DNA from: Spirochaetaceae bacterium
Lineage (GTDB): Bacteria; Spirochaetota; Spirochaetia; Treponematales; Breznakiellaceae
Assembly: GCA_031290855.1 (NCBI GenBank)
Contig: JAISLM010000027.1
Coordinates: 1-14,060, forward strand
Direction of reading: 5' to 3'
Length of the DNA: 14,060 nt
Positions 1 through 7,253 of the stretch are shown in pieces (position 1 is the stretch's first letter; every line of letters begins with the position of its first letter). Both the position numbers and the translations under genes were made by a program. The notes under the pieces are model-generated. The model was not told the DNA's origin and did not search any database. It saw only the letters and a list, made by a program, of their open reading frames with translations.

Positions 1-1
1 C

Positions 2-130
2 CGCGCCTCGTACCCCGCTATGCTTGCCGCCGCGAAATCTATCCTTGAACACTCCCGCTCGCTCGAAGCGGACAGGCTCTGTATGCCGATAAAAGAAATT
101 TTAAGTTTGATTCCTGAAAACAGATGGTGA
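2..130 (+). CDS. C-terminal end of a gene cut by the window edge; possibly phosphoenolpyruvate mutase
   Basis: The frame is open from the window edge to a TGA at 128-130 and gives 42 residues containing RASYPAM, then MPIKEILSLIP near the end. From memory, the C-terminus of bacterial phosphoenolpyruvate mutases (isocitrate-lyase/PEP-mutase superfamily, first step of phosphonate synthesis) has a similar layout: an R-A-x-x-x-A-M helix followed about 25 residues later by a [MV]-P-[IV]-x-E-I-x-x-L tail. The assignment depends only on this tail, with no catalytic residues visible, so it is tentative. Its stop lies only five bases from the end of hddA on the other strand, so the two genes converge with no room for a conventional terminator. 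The coding reading itself is safer than the name. Confidence 0.5.
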   Translation, partial: RASYPAMLAAAKSILEHSRSLEADRLCMPIKEILSLIPENRW

Positions 131-135
131 GCGGC

Positions 136-1176
136 TCAGCGGCGCTGGTCGAAAAGCGTCCAGGCCTGCGTGCCGATCTCCGTGAAGGACGGGGTCAGGA
201 CGACGCCTTCCCGCTTCTTCAAAGCGCGTACAAGGGCGACGCGCCTGCAGGGGTCGCAGTACAGCATCATGAAGCCGCCTCCGCCTGCGCCTGAGATTTT
301 GGCCGACGCCGCGCCGCTTTCCAGCGCGTAAGAGTACAGCTCGTCCAGGAAGGGGTTCGTGATCGCGTCCGCTATCTTCCGCTTCGCGAGCCAGCCGTGG
401 AGGAGGCAGTCCGAAAAGTTTTTCATGTCGCCTTTGAGCAGCGCCTCTTTCATGGACACGGCCTGTTTTTTCAATTCGTGCATATTGTCGATGCTGACCT
501 TGTTCTTCCGGTTCGTGTTGTCGATCTGCGCTTTGATGATGTTGCCGCTCTCGCGGGAGATGCCGGTATAGTACAGCACGAGGGACGCCTCAAGCTCGTT
601 CCGTATCCAGCGCTTGAGGCGTAGCGGGTTCACGATCACGCGGTCGTCGCGGTAGAATTCCATGAAGTTGAAGCCGCCGAAGGTCGCGGCGTACTGATCC
701 TGCTTGCCGCCCGCCAGCTTCAGGTCCTCGCGTTCGACCTTGTACGCGAGGGACGCGATGTCGTACTCGCCAAGCGGCAGGTTGAGCCACTCGGCGAAGG
801 CCTTGATCACGGCGACTACCATCGTGGAGGACGATCCCAGGCCGGATCCGGCGGGCGCGTCCGAATAGGTCGTCATCGTGAACGAAAGCGGCCTTCCCTC
901 GTTATAATCGGCGACGATCCTGTTGTAGACGCCGGAATGCAGCGACAAAACGTTTGCCGTCGTGAGCCTTTCCCTTGGGTCGTACTCTTCGGTCACGTCA
1001 AGGTCCGGCGCCCTGAAAACTATTTTTTCCCCGTCCGCCGGTTCGAGTACGCAGTACGCGTACATATCGATAGTCGCGTTAAGCACGTTCCCGCCGTAAA
1101 CGTCGTAGTACGCCGCTATGTCCGTCCCGCCGCCAGCAAGCCCCAGCCTGAGCGGCGCTTTCGCCCTGATTACCAT
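136..1176 (-). CDS. hddA: D-glycero-alpha-D-manno-heptose 7-phosphate kinase (GHMP kinase)
   Basis: A complete 346-residue GHMP-superfamily kinase. Motif 1 is APLRLGLAGGGTDI (residues 7-20), followed by the N-A-T-I-D-M-Y-A-Y segment typical of HddA-type kinases. The ATP-binding motif 2 is PAGSGLGSSS (108-117), a GGKQDQYAATFGG stretch lies at about 156-168, and the glycine-rich motif 3 is KISGAGGGGFM (293-303). The family phosphorylates D-glycero-D-manno-heptose 7-phosphate at C1 in the cytoplasm, a step toward GDP-heptose for surface glycans. The ATG at 1176 is preceded by a G-run (GGGGG) that can serve as ribosome binding site. The usual partners (GmhA, HddC, GmhB) are not in view, so another sugar 1-kinase activity of the same subfamily cannot be excluded. 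Length is normal and no key motif is missing. Confidence 0.85.
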   Translation of the reverse strand: MVIRAKAPLRLGLAGGGTDIAAYYDVYGGNVLNATIDMYAYCVLEPADGEKIVFRAPDLDVTEEYDPRERLTTANVLSLHSGVYNRIVADYNEGRPLSFTMTTYSDAPAGSGLGSSSTMVVAVIKAFAEWLNLPLGEYDIASLAYKVEREDLKLAGGKQDQYAATFGGFNFMEFYRDDRVIVNPLRLKRWIRNELEASLVLYYTGISRESGNIIKAQIDNTNRKNKVSIDNMHELKKQAVSMKEALLKGDMKNFSDCLLHGWLAKRKIADAITNPFLDELYSYALESGAASAKISGAGGGGFMMLYCDPCRRVALVRALKKREGVVLTPSFTEIGTQAWTLFDQRR

Positions 1177-1200
1177 TCCCCCATCCTGCCACCCCGCTAC

Positions 1201-1271
1201 ATAAAAATCAAGCCCGCCTGCCCCTCAGAAGGGGTTCATCCGCCGCGCTCGGCGTGAAAGATGCGGCGGGC
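1201..1271 (-). terminator. Probable intrinsic terminator between the membrane-protein gene and hddA
   Basis: On the - strand, GCCCGCC (1271-1265) pairs with GGCGGGC (1218-1212) and is followed by TTGATTTTTAT (1211-1201). Two smaller stems sit inside: CGCCG/CGGCG (1241-1245 with 1250-1254) and CCCCT/AGGGG (1221-1225 with 1230-1234). The outer stem starts at the stop codon of the upstream gene. The T-rich tail is interrupted, so termination may be partial and some transcription could continue into hddA. Confidence 0.5.
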
Positions 1272-2056
1272 TAGTCTTTCCAGGGGAACAGTAGGTTGCG
1301 CAGTGTGCGGCGGCCTGTCTTTTCGCGTTCTTCCGAAAGAACCGTGTTCCAGGGGATGTAGCGGCGGTCGGCGCCGGGGTTTTGTTCGAGCCAGTCGTAT
1401 TTTAAAAAACGCAGGCGCAGGGCCTCGTCAAGAAACAGCAGGATGCCGGCGGGGCCGGGCAAAAGAAAGGCGCTTAGCGACGATAAAACTAGTATCAGCA
1501 GCGCCAGGAACATCGTGCCTATAAAAAAAAGCGGGTTATCGATAAAAAGCAGAAAGCATTTTTTTATCACTTTAACGGCGGAGCCGCCAAGTCGTGCGCG
1601 GGCTGCAAAAAAAAACTGTAACACGGTTACCGCAAGTACGAGCGTCCAGAAAAGCAGCGACGCGATAACGAGGCCCGCCGCATTGTCCAGCAGCAGATAG
1701 AACGGAATTATAAACGTAAAAAGAAGTGTCCCGGCGCAAAAAAAAATGCCGTATACGACGCCGGTTTTCCACACGGAACGGAACGCCCCAAAAAAGTCGT
1801 TAAAGCCGAAACCTGAACGATCCGAAACGTTTTTTACGCATAGGGCCGAGGCCGCCAGGTATACGGAACACCAGACTGCGGCAAGCAGGAACATTAGGCC
1901 TGAAACGGCGACGGGCAGCGGAGAAAACGCCTCCAAAAGCCGGTGAATCAGCAGGAAAAACACGAAAGAGGCGATAAATCCGATGTTCAGCAGGGCTAGC
2001 GGCGCGGCGTTGTCCCAAAGATCGAAGAAAGTCTTTTTCAACAGAAAGCCTGTCAT
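1271..2056 (-). CDS. Polytopic membrane protein of unknown function, 261 residues
   Basis: Not recognised as a named family. The sequence has about five strongly hydrophobic segments, at roughly residues 20-40, 45-72, 98-120, 124-150 and 170-200, with a positively charged stretch (ARARLGG) between helices 4 and 5. It ends in a charged, probably cytoplasmic tail of about 50 residues (from LRLRFLKYDW onward). The N-terminus carries KKTFFDLWDNAAPLALLNIGF, which recalls YesL/DUF624-like small membrane proteins of sugar-transport loci, but that is only an impression. The ATG at 2056 has only a weak G-run upstream. The gene is divergent from the solute-binding-protein gene, with 48 bases between start codons, so the two may share a control region. 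The + neighbour being a sugar-type binding protein makes a transport-related role conceivable but unproven. Confidence 0.75.
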   Translation of the reverse strand: MTGFLLKKTFFDLWDNAAPLALLNIGFIASFVFFLLIHRLLEAFSPLPVAVSGLMFLLAAVWCSVYLAASALCVKNVSDRSGFGFNDFFGAFRSVWKTGVVYGIFFCAGTLLFTFIIPFYLLLDNAAGLVIASLLFWTLVLAVTVLQFFFAARARLGGSAVKVIKKCFLLFIDNPLFFIGTMFLALLILVLSSLSAFLLPGPAGILLFLDEALRLRFLKYDWLEQNPGADRRYIPWNTVLSEEREKTGRRTLRNLLFPWKD

Positions 2057-2071
2057 AAGCCAAACCCCATG

Positions 2072-2084
2072 CCGATATTATCGG
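2072..2084. promoter_or_regulatory. Short perfect palindrome between divergent start codons
   Basis: CCGATA-T-TATCGG is a perfect 6-bp inverted repeat around one base, centred in the 48-base gap between two divergent genes. It contains TATTAT, which resembles a -10 box. It could be an operator for a dimeric repressor; short palindromes also arise by chance, so this is weak. Confidence 0.25.
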
Positions 2085-2104
2085 TAGGAGTATTTGACCG
2101 GATA

Positions 2105-3415
2105 ATGAAGAAGTTTGATCTTGCCGTTATCTGTACGGCGCTGGCGGTTCTTGCCCTGGCCGTATTTTTTTATCCCGTAAAAAGAATCAACTTTAAGCGG
2201 ACAACGCTGGTGTTTTCGCAGTGGTTAAACGATGATATGGACAGGGCCGTCCTTGATAACATAATTGAAGAGTTTGAAAAAAGCCGCCCCGGCGTAAACA
2301 TTATCGCCGAGAACCGTACTTACAAAAACCTGAAAAACGACTGTGCCGGGTATCTTGACGCTATAGCGGGCGGGCGTTCCGGCGTAAATGAAAACAAAAA
2401 AAATACGCACAGATTTCCTGACATTATAACCGTAGACCCGTTGTGGTTTGATGATTTTGAGAAAAGTATTTTGTTTGCGAATCAGAACAGCGGCGAGACG
2501 CGGGAAGGGGCGGCGAAGAATGAAGTTTACACCCGGCCCCTGTACTCGTATTTTAACGCGCTTTTTTACAACATAAGCATTCTGGAAGACGCGGGCTTTG
2601 ACCGTCCGCCTAAGACACGCGCCGAATTTGCGGAAGTGTGTCTCAGGCTTAAAGAAAAAAACATTTACGGGCTGTCCGTCAGCGGAAATTTCTTTACGGA
2701 TATTTTTCCGTGGATATGGACGGAAACAGGTACAAGAACGCCGCAAACGATAAACGGTGAAAAAGACGGCTTCGATTTTGACGAAAAGAACTTTGTCGGC
2801 AGCATGGATTTTTTTAACAGCCTTAACAGGCATAACACGCTGGGCCGTCCGCCGTTTATCAAAGACGAGGACGAAAAGATAAATAACTTTATTGCCGGCA
2901 AAACGGCAATGATTACGGCTTCTTCAAAACTGATAGAAAAACTTGAAACACGGGAAAATATGCGCTTTGGAATAACGAACATACCGTACCCCGAAAACCA
3001 TTCCGGACGGCCCGTATTCAGCATGAACTGCGTACATACGGCCGTTTTGTCGACAAGCAGGTACAAGGAGGAGGCGTTTGAATTTGTGGAATTCCTTAGC
3101 GCGGCCAATGCCGCGCTTTCCGCGGCGTCCGGAGCGATTTCCGAAGCCGTGTTTGAAAGCTCCTGGGCGGAGGCGGAACCTTCCGGCGGCGGGCCGGACG
3201 AGCCTCCGCTTGAAGAGGTTTACGCCAAGGCGCGGAGTATGGCTGAGAGCGCGGAGGGGGTTGACGAATGGAGACTTTTTTCGGCCTGCGCCTCGCTTGG
3301 TTCTATAGCCTCGGAAGAAATAAACTCGATGTTCAGGTACAGGCAGAGCGCGGCGGATACTGCCAAAAACATTAAAAAACGCTATGATTCTGCCGTAAGT
3401 GATTCACTTTATTGA
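2105..3415 (+). CDS. Membrane-anchored extracellular solute-binding protein (family 1 type, sugar-like)
   Basis: A 436-residue protein with one N-terminal hydrophobic segment (about residues 6-23), then YPVKRINFKR, with no lipobox cysteine and no clear signal-peptidase site. It therefore looks like a periplasmic protein held by an uncleaved anchor. The mature part has the layout of family 1 ABC binding proteins: a first strand TTLVFSQW, an EEFEKSRPGVNI helix-strand (about 57-68), PDIITVDPLWF, the ALFYNISILEDAGFDRPPKTRAEF hinge region, and a FIAGKTAMI strand. I chose ATG 2105 over the in-frame ATG at 2069 because it gives a normal signal anchor and follows GTAGGAG (2084-2090), though the 14-base spacing is long. 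No permease or ATPase gene is adjacent. The next four genes on the same strand encode envelope proteins, suggesting a joint role. The C-terminus overlaps the next gene by 17 bases. Confidence 0.75.
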   Translation: MKKFDLAVICTALAVLALAVFFYPVKRINFKRTTLVFSQWLNDDMDRAVLDNIIEEFEKSRPGVNIIAENRTYKNLKNDCAGYLDAIAGGRSGVNENKKNTHRFPDIITVDPLWFDDFEKSILFANQNSGETREGAAKNEVYTRPLYSYFNALFYNISILEDAGFDRPPKTRAEFAEVCLRLKEKNIYGLSVSGNFFTDIFPWIWTETGTRTPQTINGEKDGFDFDEKNFVGSMDFFNSLNRHNTLGRPPFIKDEDEKINNFIAGKTAMITASSKLIEKLETRENMRFGITNIPYPENHSGRPVFSMNCVHTAVLSTSRYKEEAFEFVEFLSAANAALSAASGAISEAVFESSWAEAEPSGGGPDEPPLEEVYAKARSMAESAEGVDEWRLFSACASLGSIASEEINSMFRYRQSAADTAKNIKKRYDSAVSDSLY

Positions 3416-4646
3416 TTCCAAAACACGCCTTTTTCTGACGCTGTCCGCTCTGGCGCTGTGCGGCTGCCTCTCGTCCCGGAGCAAGCCTCCCCCCGTGGTG
3501 GAAGCGGAGACCGCCGTAAGGTCCGCCCCAATCGAGCCGCCGCATTATGTCGATCGCGAGGCCGGGGAACTCAGCTTCACGCCGGAAATACTTCCAGCCC
3601 TGCCCGTTCCCGCCGATGTCGGGCTGCTTTCCAAAAAAGACCTGGGCGCCGCGCCGGACGGCGGGGCGCGGCTCGGCAGACTGTTCCGCGAGGCTTACCG
3701 TGAGGCCTTGGCGCGGGAAATGCCGCTGCTAGGCATTTTGGGCATGGACGAGGCTCACCTGTGGCCCGAAAAATCGCGCCTCTCCTGGGTACAGAACTGG
3801 CGCGCCTCCTCGTCGTCCTTCAATAACTCCTGGGGAATTACGGGCCTGGTGCTGGCCGTGTTGAATGCGACGGGCGACAAGGTTTTTACGGTAAGCGGGG
3901 ACATCCTCGACATGTACGGAAAGAGCTTAGGGACGGGCGGGGAAAACGGCGTGGCGGGTTACGGAGCGCCTGTGACCGATGTTTTTTTTATAAAATTTAC
4001 GGATCGGACGCTGCCGGTTCAGGCGCAGCGTTTCGACAAGGGGCTTGTCTATGTTGACGTCACGGGAAAAAGTTTTTTTATAGCCGCTCCCGCGCCTTCA
4101 AGTCTGATCGAAAAAGATGAGGCGGCGGGTTTCTACCCGGCGGATCACGGCGAACTGCGGCAAAAAATCAAGGTTACGTTTGAAAAGGCGTACAGGGGCC
4201 TTATCGACAGGCATGAACGGGCGATAAAAGCTGACGGCCCCGTTCAGTATCTGGATTTTGGCGGCGGAACATGGCTCGTCGAAACGGACGAAGGCGCGGT
4301 TTCGCTAAGCGGCCTGTATGTTCAGCATTACGACGGAGGCGAGTTCGCGGCGGTGCTGCCCGTTCTAGCCGAAAACGAAGACGACGGGGAAACCGGAATA
4401 TTCTCGTTGTTGCGGGACGCGCGTACGATAGCGCCTCCGTTTTCCGCGATAGTAAACGGAAACATCCGTCTTCCCGGCGCGAGGGAAATTACGCCGCACC
4501 CGCTCGACGAGCAAGGCAAAAAGTCAGTGTTCTTGAAAAGCCTCGCGCTTTACGGTATCCCTTTGACAGATTCGTTTGTTAATATAGAGACTATGACGCT
4601 CTCACAGCGCTTTTCAAAAGGCGTTTTTCGTTGTAGTATGCTTTAA
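3399..4646 (+). CDS. Probable lipoprotein of unknown function, 415 residues
   Basis: Not recognised. The only available start is the GTG at 3399, because an in-frame TAA immediately precedes it. It overlaps the end of the binding-protein gene by 17 bases with no clear ribosome binding site, which suggests translational coupling. The N-terminus (R10, then LFLTLSALALCGC) is a lipoprotein signal. The modified cysteine would be C23; a cysteine at -2 is unusual, but spirochaetal lipoboxes are relaxed. A proline-rich linker (about 30-70) is followed by a mixed alpha/beta body. No catalytic motif, repeat or further membrane segment is visible. Position between a periplasmic binding protein and an outer-membrane barrel suggests an envelope role. 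Confidence 0.7.
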   Translation: MIHFIDSKTRLFLTLSALALCGCLSSRSKPPPVVEAETAVRSAPIEPPHYVDREAGELSFTPEILPALPVPADVGLLSKKDLGAAPDGGARLGRLFREAYREALAREMPLLGILGMDEAHLWPEKSRLSWVQNWRASSSSFNNSWGITGLVLAVLNATGDKVFTVSGDILDMYGKSLGTGGENGVAGYGAPVTDVFFIKFTDRTLPVQAQRFDKGLVYVDVTGKSFFIAAPAPSSLIEKDEAAGFYPADHGELRQKIKVTFEKAYRGLIDRHERAIKADGPVQYLDFGGGTWLVETDEGAVSLSGLYVQHYDGGEFAAVLPVLAENEDDGETGIFSLLRDARTIAPPFSAIVNGNIRLPGAREITPHPLDEQGKKSVFLKSLALYGIPLTDSFVNIETMTLSQRFSKGVFRCSML

Positions 4647-4667
4647 ATGGTTAAAGCTGGAGACTGT

Positions 4668-5405
4668 ATGAATAAGCGCCTTGCGCGTACGATCTTTTTT
4701 TTGGCATTGATTTTTGCGGCAGCGGCTTTTCCGTCGGTCGCGCAGGAGTCGGCTACGGACGAGACCGCCCCGGCGCTTCCGCCGGCGGAAGAGGGTGACG
4801 GGACTTGGGACGAAGACGGGGAAACAGAGGACGGGGAGTATATCGAAGGCGAGGAGGACGGTAACGCGAATCTGCCGATAACGACGGATTGGGACGGAAT
4901 ACCGCTTACCGGGTATACGCGGGGCGATCAAACTTTTACGATAAGCCTTGGCGTTCTTTTTCCGTTGTTTTTCGTATCAAAATCAGGCGATCTGCTGGAG
5001 AACAAACTTTTTATAGGCGGAACGGGGTCCCTTGCCTACAACTATTTTTGGAATTCAAATTTGTTTATCGGCGGCATCCTGCAGGGAAGCTTCTCGCAAA
5101 CTTTGGGGAAAAACTTTTTATACCTTATACCGATAGGCATTACGGCCGGGTATCAGTTCGTGTTGCGGCGCTTTGAATTCCCGTTTTCGATAACGGTCGG
5201 CGGCATGACGGAACAGTACCTCACCTACAACGGTTACTGGATGTTTTTAAAACCGCAGGCGTCAGGCTTTTTCAGGTTTAACAGCGACTGGTCTTTCGGC
5301 CTGAACGCCGCGTGGTGGATCGTGCCGCAGTGGTCAAAAGAGCCGGAAAAGGACGCGACCGGCAACTTCTTTGAATTGACGCTCTGTGCGCGCTACCATT
5401 TTTAA
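4668..5405 (+). CDS. Small outer-membrane beta-barrel protein with acidic N-terminal linker
   Basis: A 245-residue secreted protein. The signal peptide is MNKRLAR plus a hydrophobic core ending in SVA (residues 23-25), with likely cleavage after A25. Residues 26-72 form a strongly acidic, low-complexity linker (many D, E, G). From about residue 73 onward alternating hydrophobic/aromatic strands (ITAGYQFVLRRFEFPFSITVGG, FGLNAAWWIVP) appear. The protein ends in LTLCARYHF, and a terminal aromatic residue is the usual outer-membrane insertion signal. The size fits an 8-stranded barrel; Treponema pallidum has such proteins (e.g. TP0733), but orthology is not shown here. ATG 4668 is chosen over the in-frame ATG at 4647 because GGAG (4659-4662) lies five bases upstream and the signal peptide then has a normal length. 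It is the third gene of the envelope operon. Confidence 0.72.
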   Translation: MNKRLARTIFFLALIFAAAAFPSVAQESATDETAPALPPAEEGDGTWDEDGETEDGEYIEGEEDGNANLPITTDWDGIPLTGYTRGDQTFTISLGVLFPLFFVSKSGDLLENKLFIGGTGSLAYNYFWNSNLFIGGILQGSFSQTLGKNFLYLIPIGITAGYQFVLRRFEFPFSITVGGMTEQYLTYNGYWMFLKPQASGFFRFNSDWSFGLNAAWWIVPQWSKEPEKDATGNFFELTLCARYHF

Positions 5406-5413
5406 GGATAGAT

Positions 5414-6421
5414 ATGAAACGTATAGCTTTGTTTATTTCGGCGGTTTTTTTGGCGGCCTGCGCCCAGGACCCGATCTTTATGATGATTTCCAACGAGGTG
5501 GAACCCAAAGACCCGCTTATAAGCGGCTCTCCGTCAAAACTTGTAAAGGCAGGCAACGATATCTATGTGGCCAACGGCAAACTTTGGAAATACGCGAGCG
5601 GCGGCTGGTCGCGGGCGGGCGGTCCGTCCAACGTCTACGATATTGCAGCCGCAGGAACGACGCTGTATATGCTGAGCATAAAGGGCAGCCGTTTTACGGT
5701 CTATAAAAGGAACGGGACTGTAGACACGCCGCTTCCCAACAGCAGCGGCTACGGCATGATTCAGGGCATATACAGCGACGGTAGCAAGCTTTATGCCGGC
5801 GGCAAGAACGGTTCCGACTCTTACGCGCTTCTGGAGGAACAAGGCGGCAGCCTTGTTCCAAAACGCTCTATAGACGACCCGCTTACCGGCGTCGCGGGAG
5901 ATTATTACGCTACGGCGCACGGCATATACAGGATCAATGACGGCGTGCTTGTTGGCGGTTCGTCCTCTTATTCCATTGCGGGCATCATCAGGACGATGGA
6001 TAACAAGACCATCGCCGTAAGCGCCGGCGGCACAATATTTGATATTTCGGGCACCAACGCGACTACATATAACGCGGGCTATAATTTTACCGGCGCTCTT
6101 GCCGAATATAAGCCGGTAGGCGGCACAAGGAATCTTTTGCTGATAGGCATAAAGGGCGGCGTCTACAGCATGGGATACCGCGAGATGTGGTTTACCGGCG
6201 ACGGCGCTTTTACGCTGCGCTCCCCCGGCGGCTCGGCGCAGGATTCAAGCATCCCCATCGCCGACTATGACAAGTACAGCGCGACCCTCGCGAAATGCGC
6301 CGTCAATTCGTTGCTTCAGGCCGACAAGGGAGCGGCCGGCAGGTGGCCTTTGATCTTTGCCTCCACGCAGAAGAACGGCCTCTGGTCGTACCGCGGAGGA
6401 GAATGGAACGCTGAAGAATAG
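5414..6421 (+). CDS. Lipoprotein of unknown function, possibly a beta-propeller, 335 residues
   Basis: The start is well supported: AAGGA (5404-5408) lies five bases before ATG 5414, and only eight bases separate it from the previous stop codon. The signal MKRIALFISAVFLAAC has a canonical LAAC lipobox with C16 as the lipid-modified residue. The mature protein repeats a pattern of short strands with G/Y/S-rich turns (NDIYVANGKLWKYASGGW, GTTLYMLSI, GSKLYAGGKNG, GDYYATAHGIYRIN, KTIAVSAGGTIFDISG, LLIGIKGGVYSMGYR, QKNGLWSYRGGEW). About six or seven such blades fit a propeller-like fold, as found in surface binding proteins. No enzyme motif is visible. Its last 11 bases overlap the phosphoesterase reading frame. 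Lipoprotein assignment is firm; function is unknown. Confidence 0.78.
   Translation: MKRIALFISAVFLAACAQDPIFMMISNEVEPKDPLISGSPSKLVKAGNDIYVANGKLWKYASGGWSRAGGPSNVYDIAAAGTTLYMLSIKGSRFTVYKRNGTVDTPLPNSSGYGMIQGIYSDGSKLYAGGKNGSDSYALLEEQGGSLVPKRSIDDPLTGVAGDYYATAHGIYRINDGVLVGGSSSYSIAGIIRTMDNKTIAVSAGGTIFDISGTNATTYNAGYNFTGALAEYKPVGGTRNLLLIGIKGGVYSMGYREMWFTGDGAFTLRSPGGSAQDSSIPIADYDKYSATLAKCAVNSLLQADKGAAGRWPLIFASTQKNGLWSYRGGEWNAEE
6395..6413 (+). promoter_or_regulatory. Shine-Dalgarno GGAGGAG placed to serve a CTG start codon
   Basis: GGAGGAG (6395-6401) lies nine bases before CTG 6411, in frame with the phosphoesterase. No in-frame ATG or GTG exists nearby; the ATG at 6403 is out of frame and stops after three codons. 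Starting at CTG gives a textbook lipoprotein N-terminus. A TTG at 6357 with AGGTGG upstream is the alternative start. Confidence 0.55.
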
Positions 6422-7253
6422 TCTTTTTAAGTGTGTTCTTGCGGCGATGCTGCTGGCAAACTGTGCTACCCACGCCTCGCTAAAAACCGTTTACTACGAC
6501 CTGCCGCTCGGCGAGCCTGCCCGGAATGAGCGGCAGACCATCATAATCGTCCTTTTAAGCGACCTCCACAGCGACATTTACGGCGAAGACCAAACGCCCG
6601 TTTTGGAACGAATAAACGAAGTTTCCCCCGACATAATCGTCCTTTCAGGCGATATATACGACAACCGTGCCTCTCCCCTGGGGACGCGGCTCCTGCTGGC
6701 CGGCCTCCCTCCGTCCGTGCCGGTTTTTTACGTTACCGGCAATCATGAGTATGACTGCGGCAAGGTTGACGAGATAATGAGAGAGCTGTCAGATTTCGGC
6801 GTCACGGTTCTGTCGGACGATCATGTCGCGCTTACCGTGAAGAGGGCGCGGCTCGTGATTGCCGGCAAAGAAGACCCGAACAAAAGACTCGCCGACCCCT
6901 CCTACGACGGCGCCTCCGCGGAAGGCCCGCTACGGGAGGCCGCCTTGCCGGGCGCTTACAGGATACTGGTATGCCACCGGCCCGAAATCGCCAAACTCTA
7001 TGCGCCCTACGGCTTCGATCTCTTGCTTTCCGGGCACACGCACGGCGGCCAGATACGCCTCCCGCCCCTTGTAAACGGCCTTTACGCGCCGGGCCAGGGA
7101 CTATTCCCAAAATATTCAGGCGGGGTGTACGGAATCGGAGGCGCCGTACTCGTAGTGAGCCGGGGCCTCACGACGCGCCGCCCCTTTATCCCGCGAATAT
7201 TCAACCCGCCTGAGCTTGTCGTGCTAAGGCTCGTCCCGGGCCCGTCCTACTGA
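6411..7253 (+). CDS. Calcineurin-like metallophosphoesterase, predicted lipoprotein (YkuE/YaeI type)
   Basis: All metal-binding blocks of the calcineurin-like superfamily are present (numbering from CTG): DLHSD (51-55), GDIYDN (80-85), GNHEYD (110-115), CHRPE (H189) and GHTHGGQ (208-214). The last block and overall size match membrane-associated phosphodiesterases of the YkuE/YaeI group, some of which act on lipids or nucleotide-linked lipids; the substrate here is unknown. With the CTG start the N-terminus reads (M)KNSLFKCVLAAMLLANC, a lipoprotein signal with C18 as acceptor and an N at -1, tolerated by spirochaetes. With TTG 6357 the protein gains 18 residues (PRRRTASGR...), giving an improbable signal peptide. 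It overlaps the preceding lipoprotein gene by 11 bases and closes the envelope operon. Its stop overlaps the convergent nrdG2 end by seven bases. Confidence 0.85.
   Translation: MKNSLFKCVLAAMLLANCATHASLKTVYYDLPLGEPARNERQTIIIVLLSDLHSDIYGEDQTPVLERINEVSPDIIVLSGDIYDNRASPLGTRLLLAGLPPSVPVFYVTGNHEYDCGKVDEIMRELSDFGVTVLSDDHVALTVKRARLVIAGKEDPNKRLADPSYDGASAEGPLREAALPGAYRILVCHRPEIAKLYAPYGFDLLLSGHTHGGQIRLPPLVNGLYAPGQGLFPKYSGGVYGIGGAVLVVSRGLTTRRPFIPRIFNPPELVVLRLVPGPSY

Noticed and set aside
2069..2104. ATG 2069 as start of the solute-binding protein.
   Set aside because: It lacks a ribosome binding site and would put 12 non-hydrophobic residues before the signal anchor.
4563..4597. A perfect TTGACA (4563-4568) as an internal promoter for the barrel gene.
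   Set aside because: No -10 box at acceptable spacing: TATAGA follows after 14 bases and TATGAC after 23.
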